A DNA stretch of 64,000 nt from CBDCWQ01 sp965223435 (GTDB taxonomy: Bacteria; Myxococcota; Kuafuiibacteriia; Kuafuiibacteriales; Kuafuiibacteriaceae). This document shows positions 1-8,194 of this stretch, in pieces. A model generated the notes under the pieces. That model did no database searches and was not told the DNA's origin. It saw only the letters and a list, made by a program, of their open reading frames with translations. Position 1 is the first letter of the stretch. The number at the start of each line of letters is the position of its first letter. The stretch covers positions 1 through 64,000 of the forward strand of contig CBDCWQ010000021.1 of the NCBI GenBank assembly GCA_965223435.1, written 5' to 3'. The position numbers were made by a program, and so were the translations under genes.

Positions 1-1
1 T

Positions 2-3000
2 GGGTACGCGGGTGATCTGGAGGGATTGACGGTTCCGCTTTCTCGTGGCTGGACTTTGGTGAGTCCGCCGCTTGCGGCAAAACTTCGGGTCCCCGTGGGG
101 GCGGATGGTTCCCCTTTGCTTGTTTATGGCGCCGGCCCCCAGGGATTTGTTCCGACCGGCAGAACACTCTATTTCGAGCGGGTGACGACGGAGATGGTGC
201 CGGGCTTTGGCTATTGGATTTACACGCCGGAGCCAGAGGTCTGGCGAATTCCCAATGAAGCGCTGAAAGACGATGTTTTTGCGGCCCCCCAGGCTTCAGG
301 GTGGCAGCTTTTCGGACTTCGGGCGCCCCGCGTGTTGAGTGACCAACCCCCCGGCCGAACGCTGCGATGGGATGGGCTCACCAAGCGCTATACCCCCGTC
401 CTTAACCACGAGGTCCTCACGCCGGGTCTCGGGTACTGGTTTCGGGCGACCTTCGACGAGGAGGGGGTTCAGGCGTGGGATGATGCCGAATCGGGTGGAG
501 TGTTTGAGGCCGGCTCTGAAGGGACAACGGCTCCCCGCGCGGTGGCTGGCCTTGACCAATGGGCCCGTGTGCTGCGCGACGGCCAGCTTCGCGAAATAGA
601 GAGCGCAGGCGGGAGCCTAGGGGTTCAGGTCGAATATCTGCCCGATGTTTCCCTCGATGCGTCGGATACGAAGTATCTCGCCGATTTGGAGCGCGTATGG
701 GTCTACACCCAGGGCATCGCGTTGTCGCAACGCGCGCGAGGCACCCAGCCCCTCGACCGGGCGTGGGCGGCCAAGCTGGCCCGTTGGCTGTGTCACCAGG
801 CGGTCTGGGGGCCTTCCGAGTCAGACCCCACCGACCAGGTGATCAAGGGCTGGCATTTTTCAACCAACACCAAGGGTGACCATTGGAAAGATGCGCGTTT
901 GGTCACCGGCGCGGGGGCTTGGGCCATTTACGGGTTGGGGGACTTTTTGGCTTCACCGGGCTACGGCGATCTCTCGGCGACCGAGCAGGGCACCATGAAG
1001 TCTTGCTATCTCGCATCGCTTCGGGGGCTTTTGGAGCATCGCCGGGTCTTGGCTGAGGGAACCAGCTTGATGACCGCCGGGTGGACCGCGGCCGGTCTGG
1101 TGCATGCCGGCTCACCGCAAAAGCTTGATGCCCAGATCCCCATGTACCCCGAAGATCCCGAAGAAAAATGGGCGTATTATGATGTGCTCGACGCCATCGG
1201 CTATGACGTCTTTCCAGACGACGAAAAAGCCGGACCAGAGATTCGGACATACCATCTGGTGTCGAGTGGTCTCAGCGGGACCGAAAAGAAGGTTTATGGC
1301 CCTTCGGTGACGGTCCGCAAGGCGGATTGGGTGGAGCTTCGTCGGCGTGTGAAGTCCGACAACGTGGTGACCGAACACAATCTTGACGTGCTGGCGGTTC
1401 TGAATCACGCGCTTTTGCACGCCGACCTCTTGGGGCCGAAAGATCGGCCATCGAGGGAAGCTTGGGTGTCTTTTTTGGGTGCGTGGCGTGACGATCTTAG
1501 GCGAGGTGTCTTCGAGCTTCTGTGGGATGACAAACATTGGCGCGATGATCTGGACGAGGCGCACCGCGCCCTCCGGACCGAATCTTTAGGTCGGATCGTG
1601 ACCGGAGGAAGCTTTGGTTCTGCCCGTGCTCCCTTCAAAACCGAAGACTTTGACCCCAGCCGACACGTAGCCATTGACAACTGCAGTTGGCTGTCTTTGT
1701 CCGTAGACTACGTCACCCTATCGCCGGTGCATGAACAAAAACTGGCCAAGTGCCTTCGCTATACGATTGCGGTGTTTGCCAAAGAGCTGCCTTTCGAAGA
1801 CCAAAGCTACTACGGGACCCACTACTTTAAGAATAGCTTCAAAGATTTGTACATCGAAGAAAGCACGCTCCAAGAAAAATCCTATCACCTAGAAGCCACC
1901 GCGGGTCTGGTGCTTGGGCTTCTGGAGTTTTCGGATGCTCGCCCAGAACACGAGGCTTCGCCTGCCTTTCGCCAGGAGGCCCTGAAACTGTGGGCTGGAA
2001 TGCAAGAGTTCGTCCAAGACCGAGGTTTTGCGTATTCCAGTCAGCGGATTCAAGATTTGTCCACTCGACTGTCTTCGAGCACCGCGCTGGTTTGGTTTAT
2101 TGACGTCCACCAATACCTGATGGGCCCCCCAGGCGAAACCGCAACGGATGGTCTTGATCCCGCGACTTCGGGAGTGCCGGACAAAGCGTTGCCCATGGGC
2201 CCCCAGGCGGGTTTGGTCCCCGGTGCTTCGCCTTCATTCCTCGATGGCCTAGAGGTGGGCCTGGACGGGCCTGAGCCGTCGTTCGAAAATGTCATGGGGG
2301 CCATGGTCGAGCTCGGCGACCTTTTGCGTACACCGGAAAAAAGCCAGATTCCGGAAGGTACTTTAAACACCTTTGCGCTCAAAATGGTCGTGCTCCGAGG
2401 AAGGCTGCTTTCGAAGTTCGGTCACCAGATGGTGACGGCCATGGACGACCTCATTCGGCTTCCGCCGGAGCTTGTGTGGACCTCGGTGATGGGAATCAAT
2501 GCCGCGGCCTATCTTGGGGCGTCTGGCGAAGTGGATGTTGGCCTGGAAACGATTCTTGTGGGCTCCCATAGCCCTTCTTCCGAACATTGGTCAGAGGTTG
2601 GGGTGGTCGTGTCGGAATCGGTTGTGGCGCAACCGACGGGAACCCATTTTCGACCAGAAAAAGACATTCGGAAGGCTGTGCCTATTTACGCAGAAGGTCC
2701 TCGTTTCGACGATGTGCTGTCCAATCCGGCGCAGTTCTTCGAGGACGATCGCATCTACTTCATCGACATGGAGTGGTTTGGCTTAGAGACCGCTTTTGGG
2801 AAGCTCGGCGCCCTCACGCCAGAGAATGGTGCCTTTTGGCCGGTGTTTGCCCTCAAGACCGACCGCCCCCGGTCTGAAATCTTCGAAGATTTCATTCGAA
2901 ACCACAAGTTCTTCCAAGAGGTGGCGCCCTACGCGGAAGGTCTGCCGGAGCCTCTGAGCCAGGCGTGGCTTTATCTGGTCGAACTCGCCATCCGAGGAGA

Positions 3001-4972
3001 CTTCGATCGGGAAGCCGCAGAGGCCTACCGGGTGCGCGGCCGAGTGGCTGTCAACGGGGGCAGTGAGGGAGACAAGCTTTCACGGCTCCCAGAAGTCCCT
3101 TCTTTTGTCAGCGAAACACGAAGCCCCATAGGCTCGCTCACCGCCCGGGCCCCACGCGACATCGAAGACAACTACCTTGCTTATCGTCAGGTGATCGGGC
3201 GGGGTCAACCCCCGGCAAGCATTCCAGCCCAAATCGAGGAGAACGAGACAGGAGCAAACATTGTTGACGTGTTGGACATGCCGATGGGCGTTGAGGCCCA
3301 ATGGCTGTGGCGTTTACAAACATTGCCCGCGTGGTCAAAAGAGAACCTCGAGTCGGTGGTGGGCCACGGCTCGGTGGTTCGTGCAGGTCCAGAGCTCATT
3401 GAATATTGGGGACCGAGCCCTGAGCCTGGGGCCAGCATCGTGTCTGCCCTTCGATGGGTGGTGCGCTTCGAGGACGGCATGCATATCAAGATCTTGTGGA
3501 GCGAGCCCCGTCCCCTGGGTCCTGGTTTTGATATTCAATGGTCAGACAGCCAGCGCCTGTGGGCTCCAGGCGTGGCTGCCGGATTGACCGATGAGGCGCT
3601 GGTCATGAATGTATACAATCTTTCTTGGCAAGAGAAAAAGAGTTACGACCTATTGGCTTCAGCGAACGAAAAAGAACGCGTTTCTCGCGCGCAGGCGGGT
3701 CTCCTTTTTGCCTTGTACGAAGAGCATCGACGAAATGCAAAGATGGGCCCGGCGCCCCATTCGGTGCGTGCGCGTATTACGCGAAATGATATCGGGTACG
3801 AATCTTCCTCGGTTCCCGACATGCCGCTTGAGGCGATGCAGGACGAGTGGATAGAAAACACCATCCCGACGTGGGTGAAGCGTGACTTTGAGCCTTTCAC
3901 CCAAAAGCATGGTGCAATCACCCGGTCTTTTGGGTACACCGATCGGTTGTGGGATCCGGAAGAGTCCGCCCCCAAGTGGCTATCAAATTTCTATGTTACG
4001 CTGACGTACGTTTGGGTGGTCGAATTTCAAGATGGTTCGAAGGTTGAGATCGAGTGGGCCGAGGGCACGCCGGACCCCACCACCCAACGGGAGTATCCCG
4101 GCTGGTGGAATGTGCCTGAGCCAGGGGTCACCGAAGGACAAGGCGGGCATCCTCCGCTGCGTCTTTCGTTCACCAGAATCTTTGGAGTGCATCACCTGGT
4201 GGTCGAGGTCAAGGTCGGGGGCAGGACCTTGAAGCTTATGGTGGACAACGGCGTGTCCACGTCCCGTTTGACTGAGGAGGCGCTTGCCAAGCTCCCTTCA
4301 GGCACTTTTAAGTGGTTGGATTTGCAGTCGTCGATCCGAATGCCCGACGAGATTCACGCCAGCAGGTTTGGTTTTGTGCGCATCGACCGACTCGAACTCG
4401 GGGGACATCCATTTCAGATGACCATGGGGGTTGGACCTGTCTTGGAAGTATTTGCAAACGAGGGTGTGGATGGTTACTTGGGGGCCGATCTTCTTCACCA
4501 GCACGTTGTTGAAATTGATTTTGTGAGAAATGAACTCGTTCTTCACCCGCCGGACGCCATTACGAGTGGTGCGCTCGCCATAGACCGTTTTGCCAGCGCC
4601 CCTTTCGACCTTTTTGACTGGCATGTTGTGTTGAAAGCGCATTTCCCCAACGAAGAGACCAAGATCATGGCCCTCTTTGATCTCGGGTTGAACATGGCGG
4701 TGATGAACCCTGCCATGGCTTCGCTCCCAATCCCGCATTCCGAAAGCCGTGGGGAGGCGGCTGGCACGACGATACCCATCTACACCTACGGTGAGCTGGT
4801 GGTCGGGGATATCTCGTTTGGGACCTTCGATGTGGCTGTGCAGGACATACCAGGTTTCGAAGCGGACTGGACGGAGGGCGGGCCCGCCATGGCTCTGGCC
4901 CTCAACATGCTTGCCGATCGAACGATCATCATCGACTATCCCGGCAAGCGTCTTTTTGCCAACGATGGATGA
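2..4972 (+). CDS. Giant secreted-type protein: GYW repeats, helical toroid, two degenerate retropepsin-like modules (5' truncated by window)
   Basis: The frame is open to the left edge of the window, so the true start and any signal peptide lie outside; a TTG at 26 is only the first internal start codon. Visible parts, numbered from that TTG: two repeats of about 75 residues ending in GFGYWIY and GLGYWFR (about 1-150); a long helical region about 190-720 whose motifs (VIKGWHFSTNTK, TGAGAWAIYGLG) suggest an alpha/alpha toroid; two tandem repeats about 1075-1200 and 1260-1370 containing WVV(R/E)FxDG; then two aspartyl-protease-like modules, about 1378-1510 (LMVDNGVSTS, GYLGADLL) and 1525-1648 (ALFDLGLN). 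The catalytic D-T-G is D-N-G and D-L-G, so both look inactive. It is a paralogue of the minus-strand gene at 56319-60980, which lacks the WVV repeats. Substrate and role are unknown. Confidence 0.75.
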   Translation, partial: GYAGDLEGLTVPLSRGWTLVSPPLAAKLRVPVGADGSPLLVYGAGPQGFVPTGRTLYFERVTTEMVPGFGYWIYTPEPEVWRIPNEALKDDVFAAPQASGWQLFGLRAPRVLSDQPPGRTLRWDGLTKRYTPVLNHEVLTPGLGYWFRATFDEEGVQAWDDAESGGVFEAGSEGTTAPRAVAGLDQWARVLRDGQLREIESAGGSLGVQVEYLPDVSLDASDTKYLADLERVWVYTQGIALSQRARGTQPLDRAWAAKLARWLCHQAVWGPSESDPTDQVIKGWHFSTNTKGDHWKDARLVTGAGAWAIYGLGDFLASPGYGDLSATEQGTMKSCYLASLRGLLEHRRVLAEGTSLMTAGWTAAGLVHAGSPQKLDAQIPMYPEDPEEKWAYYDVLDAIGYDVFPDDEKAGPEIRTYHLVSSGLSGTEKKVYGPSVTVRKADWVELRRRVKSDNVVTEHNLDVLAVLNHALLHADLLGPKDRPSREAWVSFLGAWRDDLRRGVFELLWDDKHWRDDLDEAHRALRTESLGRIVTGGSFGSARAPFKTEDFDPSRHVAIDNCSWLSLSVDYVTLSPVHEQKLAKCLRYTIAVFAKELPFEDQSYYGTHYFKNSFKDLYIEESTLQEKSYHLEATAGLVLGLLEFSDARPEHEASPAFRQEALKLWAGMQEFVQDRGFAYSSQRIQDLSTRLSSSTALVWFIDVHQYLMGPPGETATDGLDPATSGVPDKALPMGPQAGLVPGASPSFLDGLEVGLDGPEPSFENVMGAMVELGDLLRTPEKSQIPEGTLNTFALKMVVLRGRLLSKFGHQMVTAMDDLIRLPPELVWTSVMGINAAAYLGASGEVDVGLETILVGSHSPSSEHWSEVGVVVSESVVAQPTGTHFRPEKDIRKAVPIYAEGPRFDDVLSNPAQFFEDDRIYFIDMEWFGLETAFGKLGALTPENGAFWPVFALKTDRPRSEIFEDFIRNHKFFQEVAPYAEGLPEPLSQAWLYLVELAIRGDFDREAAEAYRVRGRVAVNGGSEGDKLSRLPEVPSFVSETRSPIGSLTARAPRDIEDNYLAYRQVIGRGQPPASIPAQIEENETGANIVDVLDMPMGVEAQWLWRLQTLPAWSKENLESVVGHGSVVRAGPELIEYWGPSPEPGASIVSALRWVVRFEDGMHIKILWSEPRPLGPGFDIQWSDSQRLWAPGVAAGLTDEALVMNVYNLSWQEKKSYDLLASANEKERVSRAQAGLLFALYEEHRRNAKMGPAPHSVRARITRNDIGYESSSVPDMPLEAMQDEWIENTIPTWVKRDFEPFTQKHGAITRSFGYTDRLWDPEESAPKWLSNFYVTLTYVWVVEFQDGSKVEIEWAEGTPDPTTQREYPGWWNVPEPGVTEGQGGHPPLRLSFTRIFGVHHLVVEVKVGGRTLKLMVDNGVSTSRLTEEALAKLPSGTFKWLDLQSSIRMPDEIHASRFGFVRIDRLELGGHPFQMTMGVGPVLEVFANEGVDGYLGADLLHQHVVEIDFVRNELVLHPPDAITSGALAIDRFASAPFDLFDWHVVLKAHFPNEETKIMALFDLGLNMAVMNPAMASLPIPHSESRGEAAGTTIPIYTYGELVVGDISFGTFDVAVQDIPGFEADWTEGGPAMALALNMLADRTIIIDYPGKRLFANDG

Positions 4973-4988
4973 GTTTCTTTGACAGGGG

Positions 4989-5969
4989 CTAAGCCGTGTC
5001 GGCAATCACCTTGCGGATGGCATGGAGGATCCGCGGGGCGCGAGGCAGGTAGTCGTTTTCGAGGGTGTAGGGAAAGGGGGTGTCGAAGCCCGTGACCCGC
5101 ATGGGTTGGGCTTCTAGGTGGTAGAAGGCGTGCTCCACAACCAATGAGATGAGCTCGGCACCGTACCCGCAGGTTCGTGGGGCCTCGTGCACGACCATAA
5201 ACCGTCGGGTCTTTTTGACGCTGTCGATGACGGCGTCGAGGTCGAGGGGCAGGAGGGTACGGAGATCGAGTACCTCGCAGCTTGTTCCCCCCTGCATCGC
5301 TTGGTTCGCGGCTTCGGTGGCCTCGTGAAGCATAGCCCCCCAGGCGACAATGGTCAGATCCGTGCCCTCTCGTACGCATTTCGCCTTGCCGAGCGGCGTT
5401 TGGTACCGCTCGAGCGGCACATCGCCTTTGCCGGCTCGGTAGATTCGCTTGGGCTCAAAAAACATGACGGGGTCATCGTCTTGGATGGCACTCGAGAGGA
5501 GCCCTTTGGCGTCGTGAGGATTGGACGGGCACACCACTTTGAGCCCTGGGGTGTGTAAAAAGTAAGCCTCGGGAGATTGGGAATGGTAGTGGCCGCCGCG
5601 GATTCCCCCGCCCATGGGCGTTCGAATGACGACGGGCGCTTGAAAGTGCCCTCCGGAACGGTACCGGTACTTGGCCAGCTCGCTGACGATTTGATCAAAT
5701 CCAGGAAAGATGAAATCTGAAAACTGGATCTCGGCGACCGGCCGCATCCCGTAGAGCGCCATGCCGATGGCGGCGCCGATAATTCCACCTTCGGCCAAGG
5801 GTGTGTCGATGGTGCGGTCAGGCCCAAACTCATCAAAGAGGCCCTTGGTCGCCCGGAACACGCCGCCGAAGCGGCCCACGTCTTCGCCGAGGACGATGAC
5901 CCGCTCGTCGCGACTCATTTCGAGCCTCAGCGCGCTGTTCACGGCCTCGATGAGATTCATAATCGGCAT
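4989..5969 (-). CDS. 2-oxoacid dehydrogenase E1 component, beta subunit (pyruvate or branched-chain type)
   Basis: This 326-residue protein has the transketolase pyrimidine-binding fold and C-terminal domain of E1-beta subunits. Diagnostic stretches are VIVLGEDVGRFGGVFRAT, DTPLAEGGIIGAAIGMAL, SDFIFPGFDQIVSELAKYRY and MGGGIRGGHYHSQSPEAYF. With an alpha subunit it would bind thiamine diphosphate and decarboxylate a 2-oxoacid, then transfer the acyl group to lipoyl-E2 in the cytoplasm. I chose the ATG at 5969 (MPIMNLIEAVN) because family members begin there; an upstream in-frame ATG at 6041 would add 24 unrelated residues and run through the inverted repeat at 6004-6049. No E1-alpha, E2 or E3 gene is adjacent, so the partner must be encoded elsewhere. 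Sequence alone does not settle pyruvate versus branched-chain specificity. Confidence 0.9.
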   Translation of the reverse strand: MPIMNLIEAVNSALRLEMSRDERVIVLGEDVGRFGGVFRATKGLFDEFGPDRTIDTPLAEGGIIGAAIGMALYGMRPVAEIQFSDFIFPGFDQIVSELAKYRYRSGGHFQAPVVIRTPMGGGIRGGHYHSQSPEAYFLHTPGLKVVCPSNPHDAKGLLSSAIQDDDPVMFFEPKRIYRAGKGDVPLERYQTPLGKAKCVREGTDLTIVAWGAMLHEATEAANQAMQGGTSCEVLDLRTLLPLDLDAVIDSVKKTRRFMVVHEAPRTCGYGAELISLVVEHAFYHLEAQPMRVTGFDTPFPYTLENDYLPRAPRILHAIRKVIADTA

Positions 5970-6003
5970 GAACGGTACTCTGGGTCCCTGTAACACCGAT
6001 TGG

Positions 6004-6049
6004 CCACAAAAGTGAGCTCCGGGATTACACCCGGAGCTCACCTTTGTGG
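6004..6049. repeat. Long near-perfect inverted repeat upstream of E1-beta
   Basis: Arms of 20 bases (6004-6023 and 6030-6049) pair at 19 of 20 positions, with one A/C mismatch and a 6-base loop (ATTACA). The inner arm is GTGAGCTCCGGG. It lies 35 bases upstream of the chosen E1-beta start on the minus strand. No T-run follows on either strand, so a simple intrinsic terminator is unlikely; an operator or a 5' leader hairpin is possible. Confidence 0.7.
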
Positions 6050-6259
6050 ATCTGAACCGGTTCGTGTGATGCGCGTGCGCGGAGGGGAACGGGTCGCCCG
6101 GTCACTTTCGGATCGGGCTCCTTAAGGCCGAGCCAGTGTTTACTGCTGCAGGCTTTGTGAGGGAGGGGGGCTCAACGCAAGTGATTCCTGGGATTAACCC
6201 CGTTTTTTGGGCCATCCCCGCGTTGAAGACCTGACGGGGTGGTGGTACCTTGGTTAGGT

Positions 6260-6490
6260 ATGTACGTCACCATCGAATACTGTGTGGTTTGAAACTACAA
6301 GCCCAAGGCGTCCAGTTTGGCCGCCAAGATCGAGGCCACATACCCTGATTCCAAGGTCGATCTCGTCCCGGGAGGGCGTGGAGACTTTATCGTGAAAGTT
6401 GATGATCGCCTGTTGTGGGACAAGCGCAATATGGGGGCGCAGTTTCCGGGAGAAGAGGAGATCATCAGCAAGCTGGGGGGTCTTGTCTGA
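6260..6490 (+). CDS. SelW/Rdx-family selenoprotein (in-frame TGA read as selenocysteine)
   Basis: Translation from ATG 6260 gives 76 residues if the TGA at 6290-6292 is read as selenocysteine (U11). The start reads MYVTIEYCVVUNYKPKAS, with the C-x-x-U redox motif at residues 8-11, exactly where Rdx/SelW proteins have CxxC or CxxU. The rest also fits the family: ATYPDSKVDLVPGGRGDF and a C-terminal FPGEEEIISKL. Family members are small thioredoxin-fold cytoplasmic redox proteins of uncertain substrate. A hairpin suited to a bacterial SECIS follows the TGA. If the TGA were a true stop, the conserved downstream frame would have no explanation. The stop overlaps the likely start of the next gene by four bases, suggesting one transcript. 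The selA/selB/selC genes are not in the window. Confidence 0.85.
6305..6328 (+). promoter_or_regulatory. Candidate bacterial SECIS hairpin
   Basis: Within the selenoprotein reading frame, GGCG (6307-6310) pairs with CGCC (6322-6325), then after a T/C mismatch CC (6312-6313) pairs with GG (6319-6320), leaving the apical loop AGTTT (6314-6318). The loop starts 21 bases after the TGA and has G as its second base. Spacing and loop G agree with the known bacterial SECIS pattern. Assignment is by eye, without folding software. Confidence 0.55.
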
Positions 6491-7677
6491 CTGAAGCTCC
6501 ACTCTCAGTACACTTACTCGCGAGCGTGACCGACGTTGCCCAAGAGGACTGGGATCAACTCGTCGGGGACGTTAACAAAACGACGCCCTTCATGGAGTGG
6601 CGTTTTTTGGCCAGTCTCGAGGAATCCGGAGTCCTTGGGCCTCGTTCTGGGTGGGTACCGCAAATCATGGTGCTGAAACGGGGCCTGCGGTTGGTCGCCG
6701 GCGCGCCCCTCTATGTGAAGTTCCACAGCCGGGGAGAGTACGTGTTCGACTTTTCCTGGGCGGAATGCGCGCATCATCTTGGTCTCGACTACTACCCCAA
6801 ACTTTTGGTGGGTGTCCCGTTCACGCCGGTGACGGGGGCTCGGCTTCTTACCACAAGGGGCGAAGATCGGGCTGTTCTTTTAAGGACTTTGGCTTCGGCC
6901 CTGGTTTCGTTTTGCCAGGAAGCAGGCTTTTCGAGTGTGCACGTGAATTTTGCTCAAGAAGACGAGGTGAATGCGCTTTGTTCCGTGGGTTTTATGGAGC
7001 GCAACGATATCCAGTTTCACTGGTTCCGCCGCGATGAAAAGCAATTCGATGAATACCTACGTCGTTTCAAGAGCAAGCGGCGCAACCAAATCAAACGCGA
7101 ACACCGTGCGCTCGGCACCGAAGGCCTTTGCATCAAAACCACGCGTGGTGAGGCTTTGAGTCCGGCCGATGCGAGGACGGCCTATCAGCTCTACCATTCG
7201 ACCATTGACCGGAATCCATGGGGTTGCCAGTATCTCAACGAAGACGTTTTTTTATGGTGGTTTAGTCGATTTCAAGATCGTGTGGAGCTGGTTTTGGCAT
7301 CGGACCCTGATGGACGAGTCGTTGCCGGCGCACTCAATTTTTCTAGCCCGACGCGTCTTTACGGTCGCTACTGGGGTTGTTTTGAAGACCGTCGTTTTCT
7401 CCACTTCGGGGTTTGTTATTACCACGGAATTCAAGAGTGCTACGATCGTGGTCTTGTCGCCTTCGAGCCGGGCGCCCAAGGTGAGCACAAACTTGTTCGT
7501 GGCTTCGAGCCTACGCTTACCCGAAGTGCCCATCTCATTGTCGATCCCCGTTTGCATCGGGCGGTTTCCGATTTTCTCGTTCGTGAGCGTTCGGTGACTC
7601 AAAAACGCCGCCTTTCTTTGCGCACATGCATGGGGACGAAAACGACCCGAAACGAACTGGGTTCATCCAGATTTTAG
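6487..7677 (+). CDS. FemAB-like (DUF482/PF04339-type) GNAT-fold N-acyltransferase
   Basis: About 396 residues. The family is recognised from GRLEWG-type motifs here seen as GEYVFDFSWAECAHHLG, YYPKLLVGVPFTPVTGARLL, KSKRRNQIKREHRAL, GRYWGCFEDRRFLHFG and FEPGAQGEHKLVRGFEP. Members are annotated as peptidoglycan biosynthesis/recognition-type acyltransferases of the FemAB/GNAT superfamily; the true substrate is not established. Start choice: homologues begin about 8 residues before LASVTDV. The in-frame CTG at 6487 gives that length and overlaps the selenoprotein stop as CTGA. Alternatives are GTG 6526 (slightly short) or ATG 6415, which would overlap the selenoprotein by 76 bases. The gene is followed by a good terminator, so selenoprotein and acyltransferase form a two-gene unit. 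Confidence 0.82.
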   Translation: MTEAPLSVHLLASVTDVAQEDWDQLVGDVNKTTPFMEWRFLASLEESGVLGPRSGWVPQIMVLKRGLRLVAGAPLYVKFHSRGEYVFDFSWAECAHHLGLDYYPKLLVGVPFTPVTGARLLTTRGEDRAVLLRTLASALVSFCQEAGFSSVHVNFAQEDEVNALCSVGFMERNDIQFHWFRRDEKQFDEYLRRFKSKRRNQIKREHRALGTEGLCIKTTRGEALSPADARTAYQLYHSTIDRNPWGCQYLNEDVFLWWFSRFQDRVELVLASDPDGRVVAGALNFSSPTRLYGRYWGCFEDRRFLHFGVCYYHGIQECYDRGLVAFEPGAQGEHKLVRGFEPTLTRSAHLIVDPRLHRAVSDFLVRERSVTQKRRLSLRTCMGTKTTRNELGSSRF

Positions 7678-7739
7678 GGAGTGCGCTTCGCTCGAGCAGC
7701 GAGAGGGGTGCTGACCGAGAGGTCAAGGAAACAGAACGC

Positions 7740-7759
7740 CACGCGCCGCGCGTGTTTTT
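7740..7759 (+). terminator. Intrinsic terminator after the acyltransferase
   Basis: CACGCG (7740-7745), loop CCG and CGCGTG (7749-7754) form a GC-only-ended 6-bp stem followed directly by five T (7755-7759). It ends the plus-strand unit 6260-7677. It is also just past the stop of the convergent bolA-like gene. Confidence 0.7.
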
Positions 7760-7775
7760 GGCGCTACGGAACGGG

Positions 7776-8000
7776 TCATGGCGTTTTGGTAAACAACTGA
7801 AGGGCGTGAACTGCACCACCCATATGGTTGCCGATGGCTTTATAGACCATTTGATGTTGCTCAACCCGCGATTTGTCTCTGAACGAAGGTGAGACCACGT
7901 CTGCCCGAAAGTGGTCGCCGGTTCCGGTTAGGTCCTTGACCGTGACTTGGGCATCAGGAATGCCCGCGATAATCATTGCTTCTACCTCAGAGGTTGTCAT
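7776..8000 (-). CDS. BolA/IbaG family protein
   Basis: This 74-residue protein matches the BolA fold over its whole length: start MTTSEVEAMIIAGIPDAQV, then LTGTGDHFRADVVSPSF and SRVEQHQMVYKAIGNHMG, ending HALQLFTKTP. The conserved His in the QHQMVY helix, which co-ligates a 2Fe-2S cluster in BolA-glutaredoxin heterodimers, is present. Family members act in iron-sulfur cluster handling and iron homeostasis in the cytoplasm. A monothiol glutaredoxin gene, often adjacent in other bacteria, is not visible here. The gene stands alone on the minus strand, convergent with the acyltransferase. Confidence 0.9.
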   Translation of the reverse strand: MTTSEVEAMIIAGIPDAQVTVKDLTGTGDHFRADVVSPSFRDKSRVEQHQMVYKAIGNHMGGAVHALQLFTKTP

Positions 8001-8194
8001 GTCCTATATCGTTTCATAGTGGGCCAGGGGCTGGGTGTCGAGTTGATGCACAGGCTTTTACCCGTTTCCGTTTCTGGAGCTGCGCAATCTTTGGCTGATG
8101 CCGTATTTACCCTTGTTATCAGGGTGGCTGGGCTGTAGGTTGTTGTGCTGGGGCGTGAGCGACGCCACAGGTTGGGGTGTTTTCTTGATCTTGG

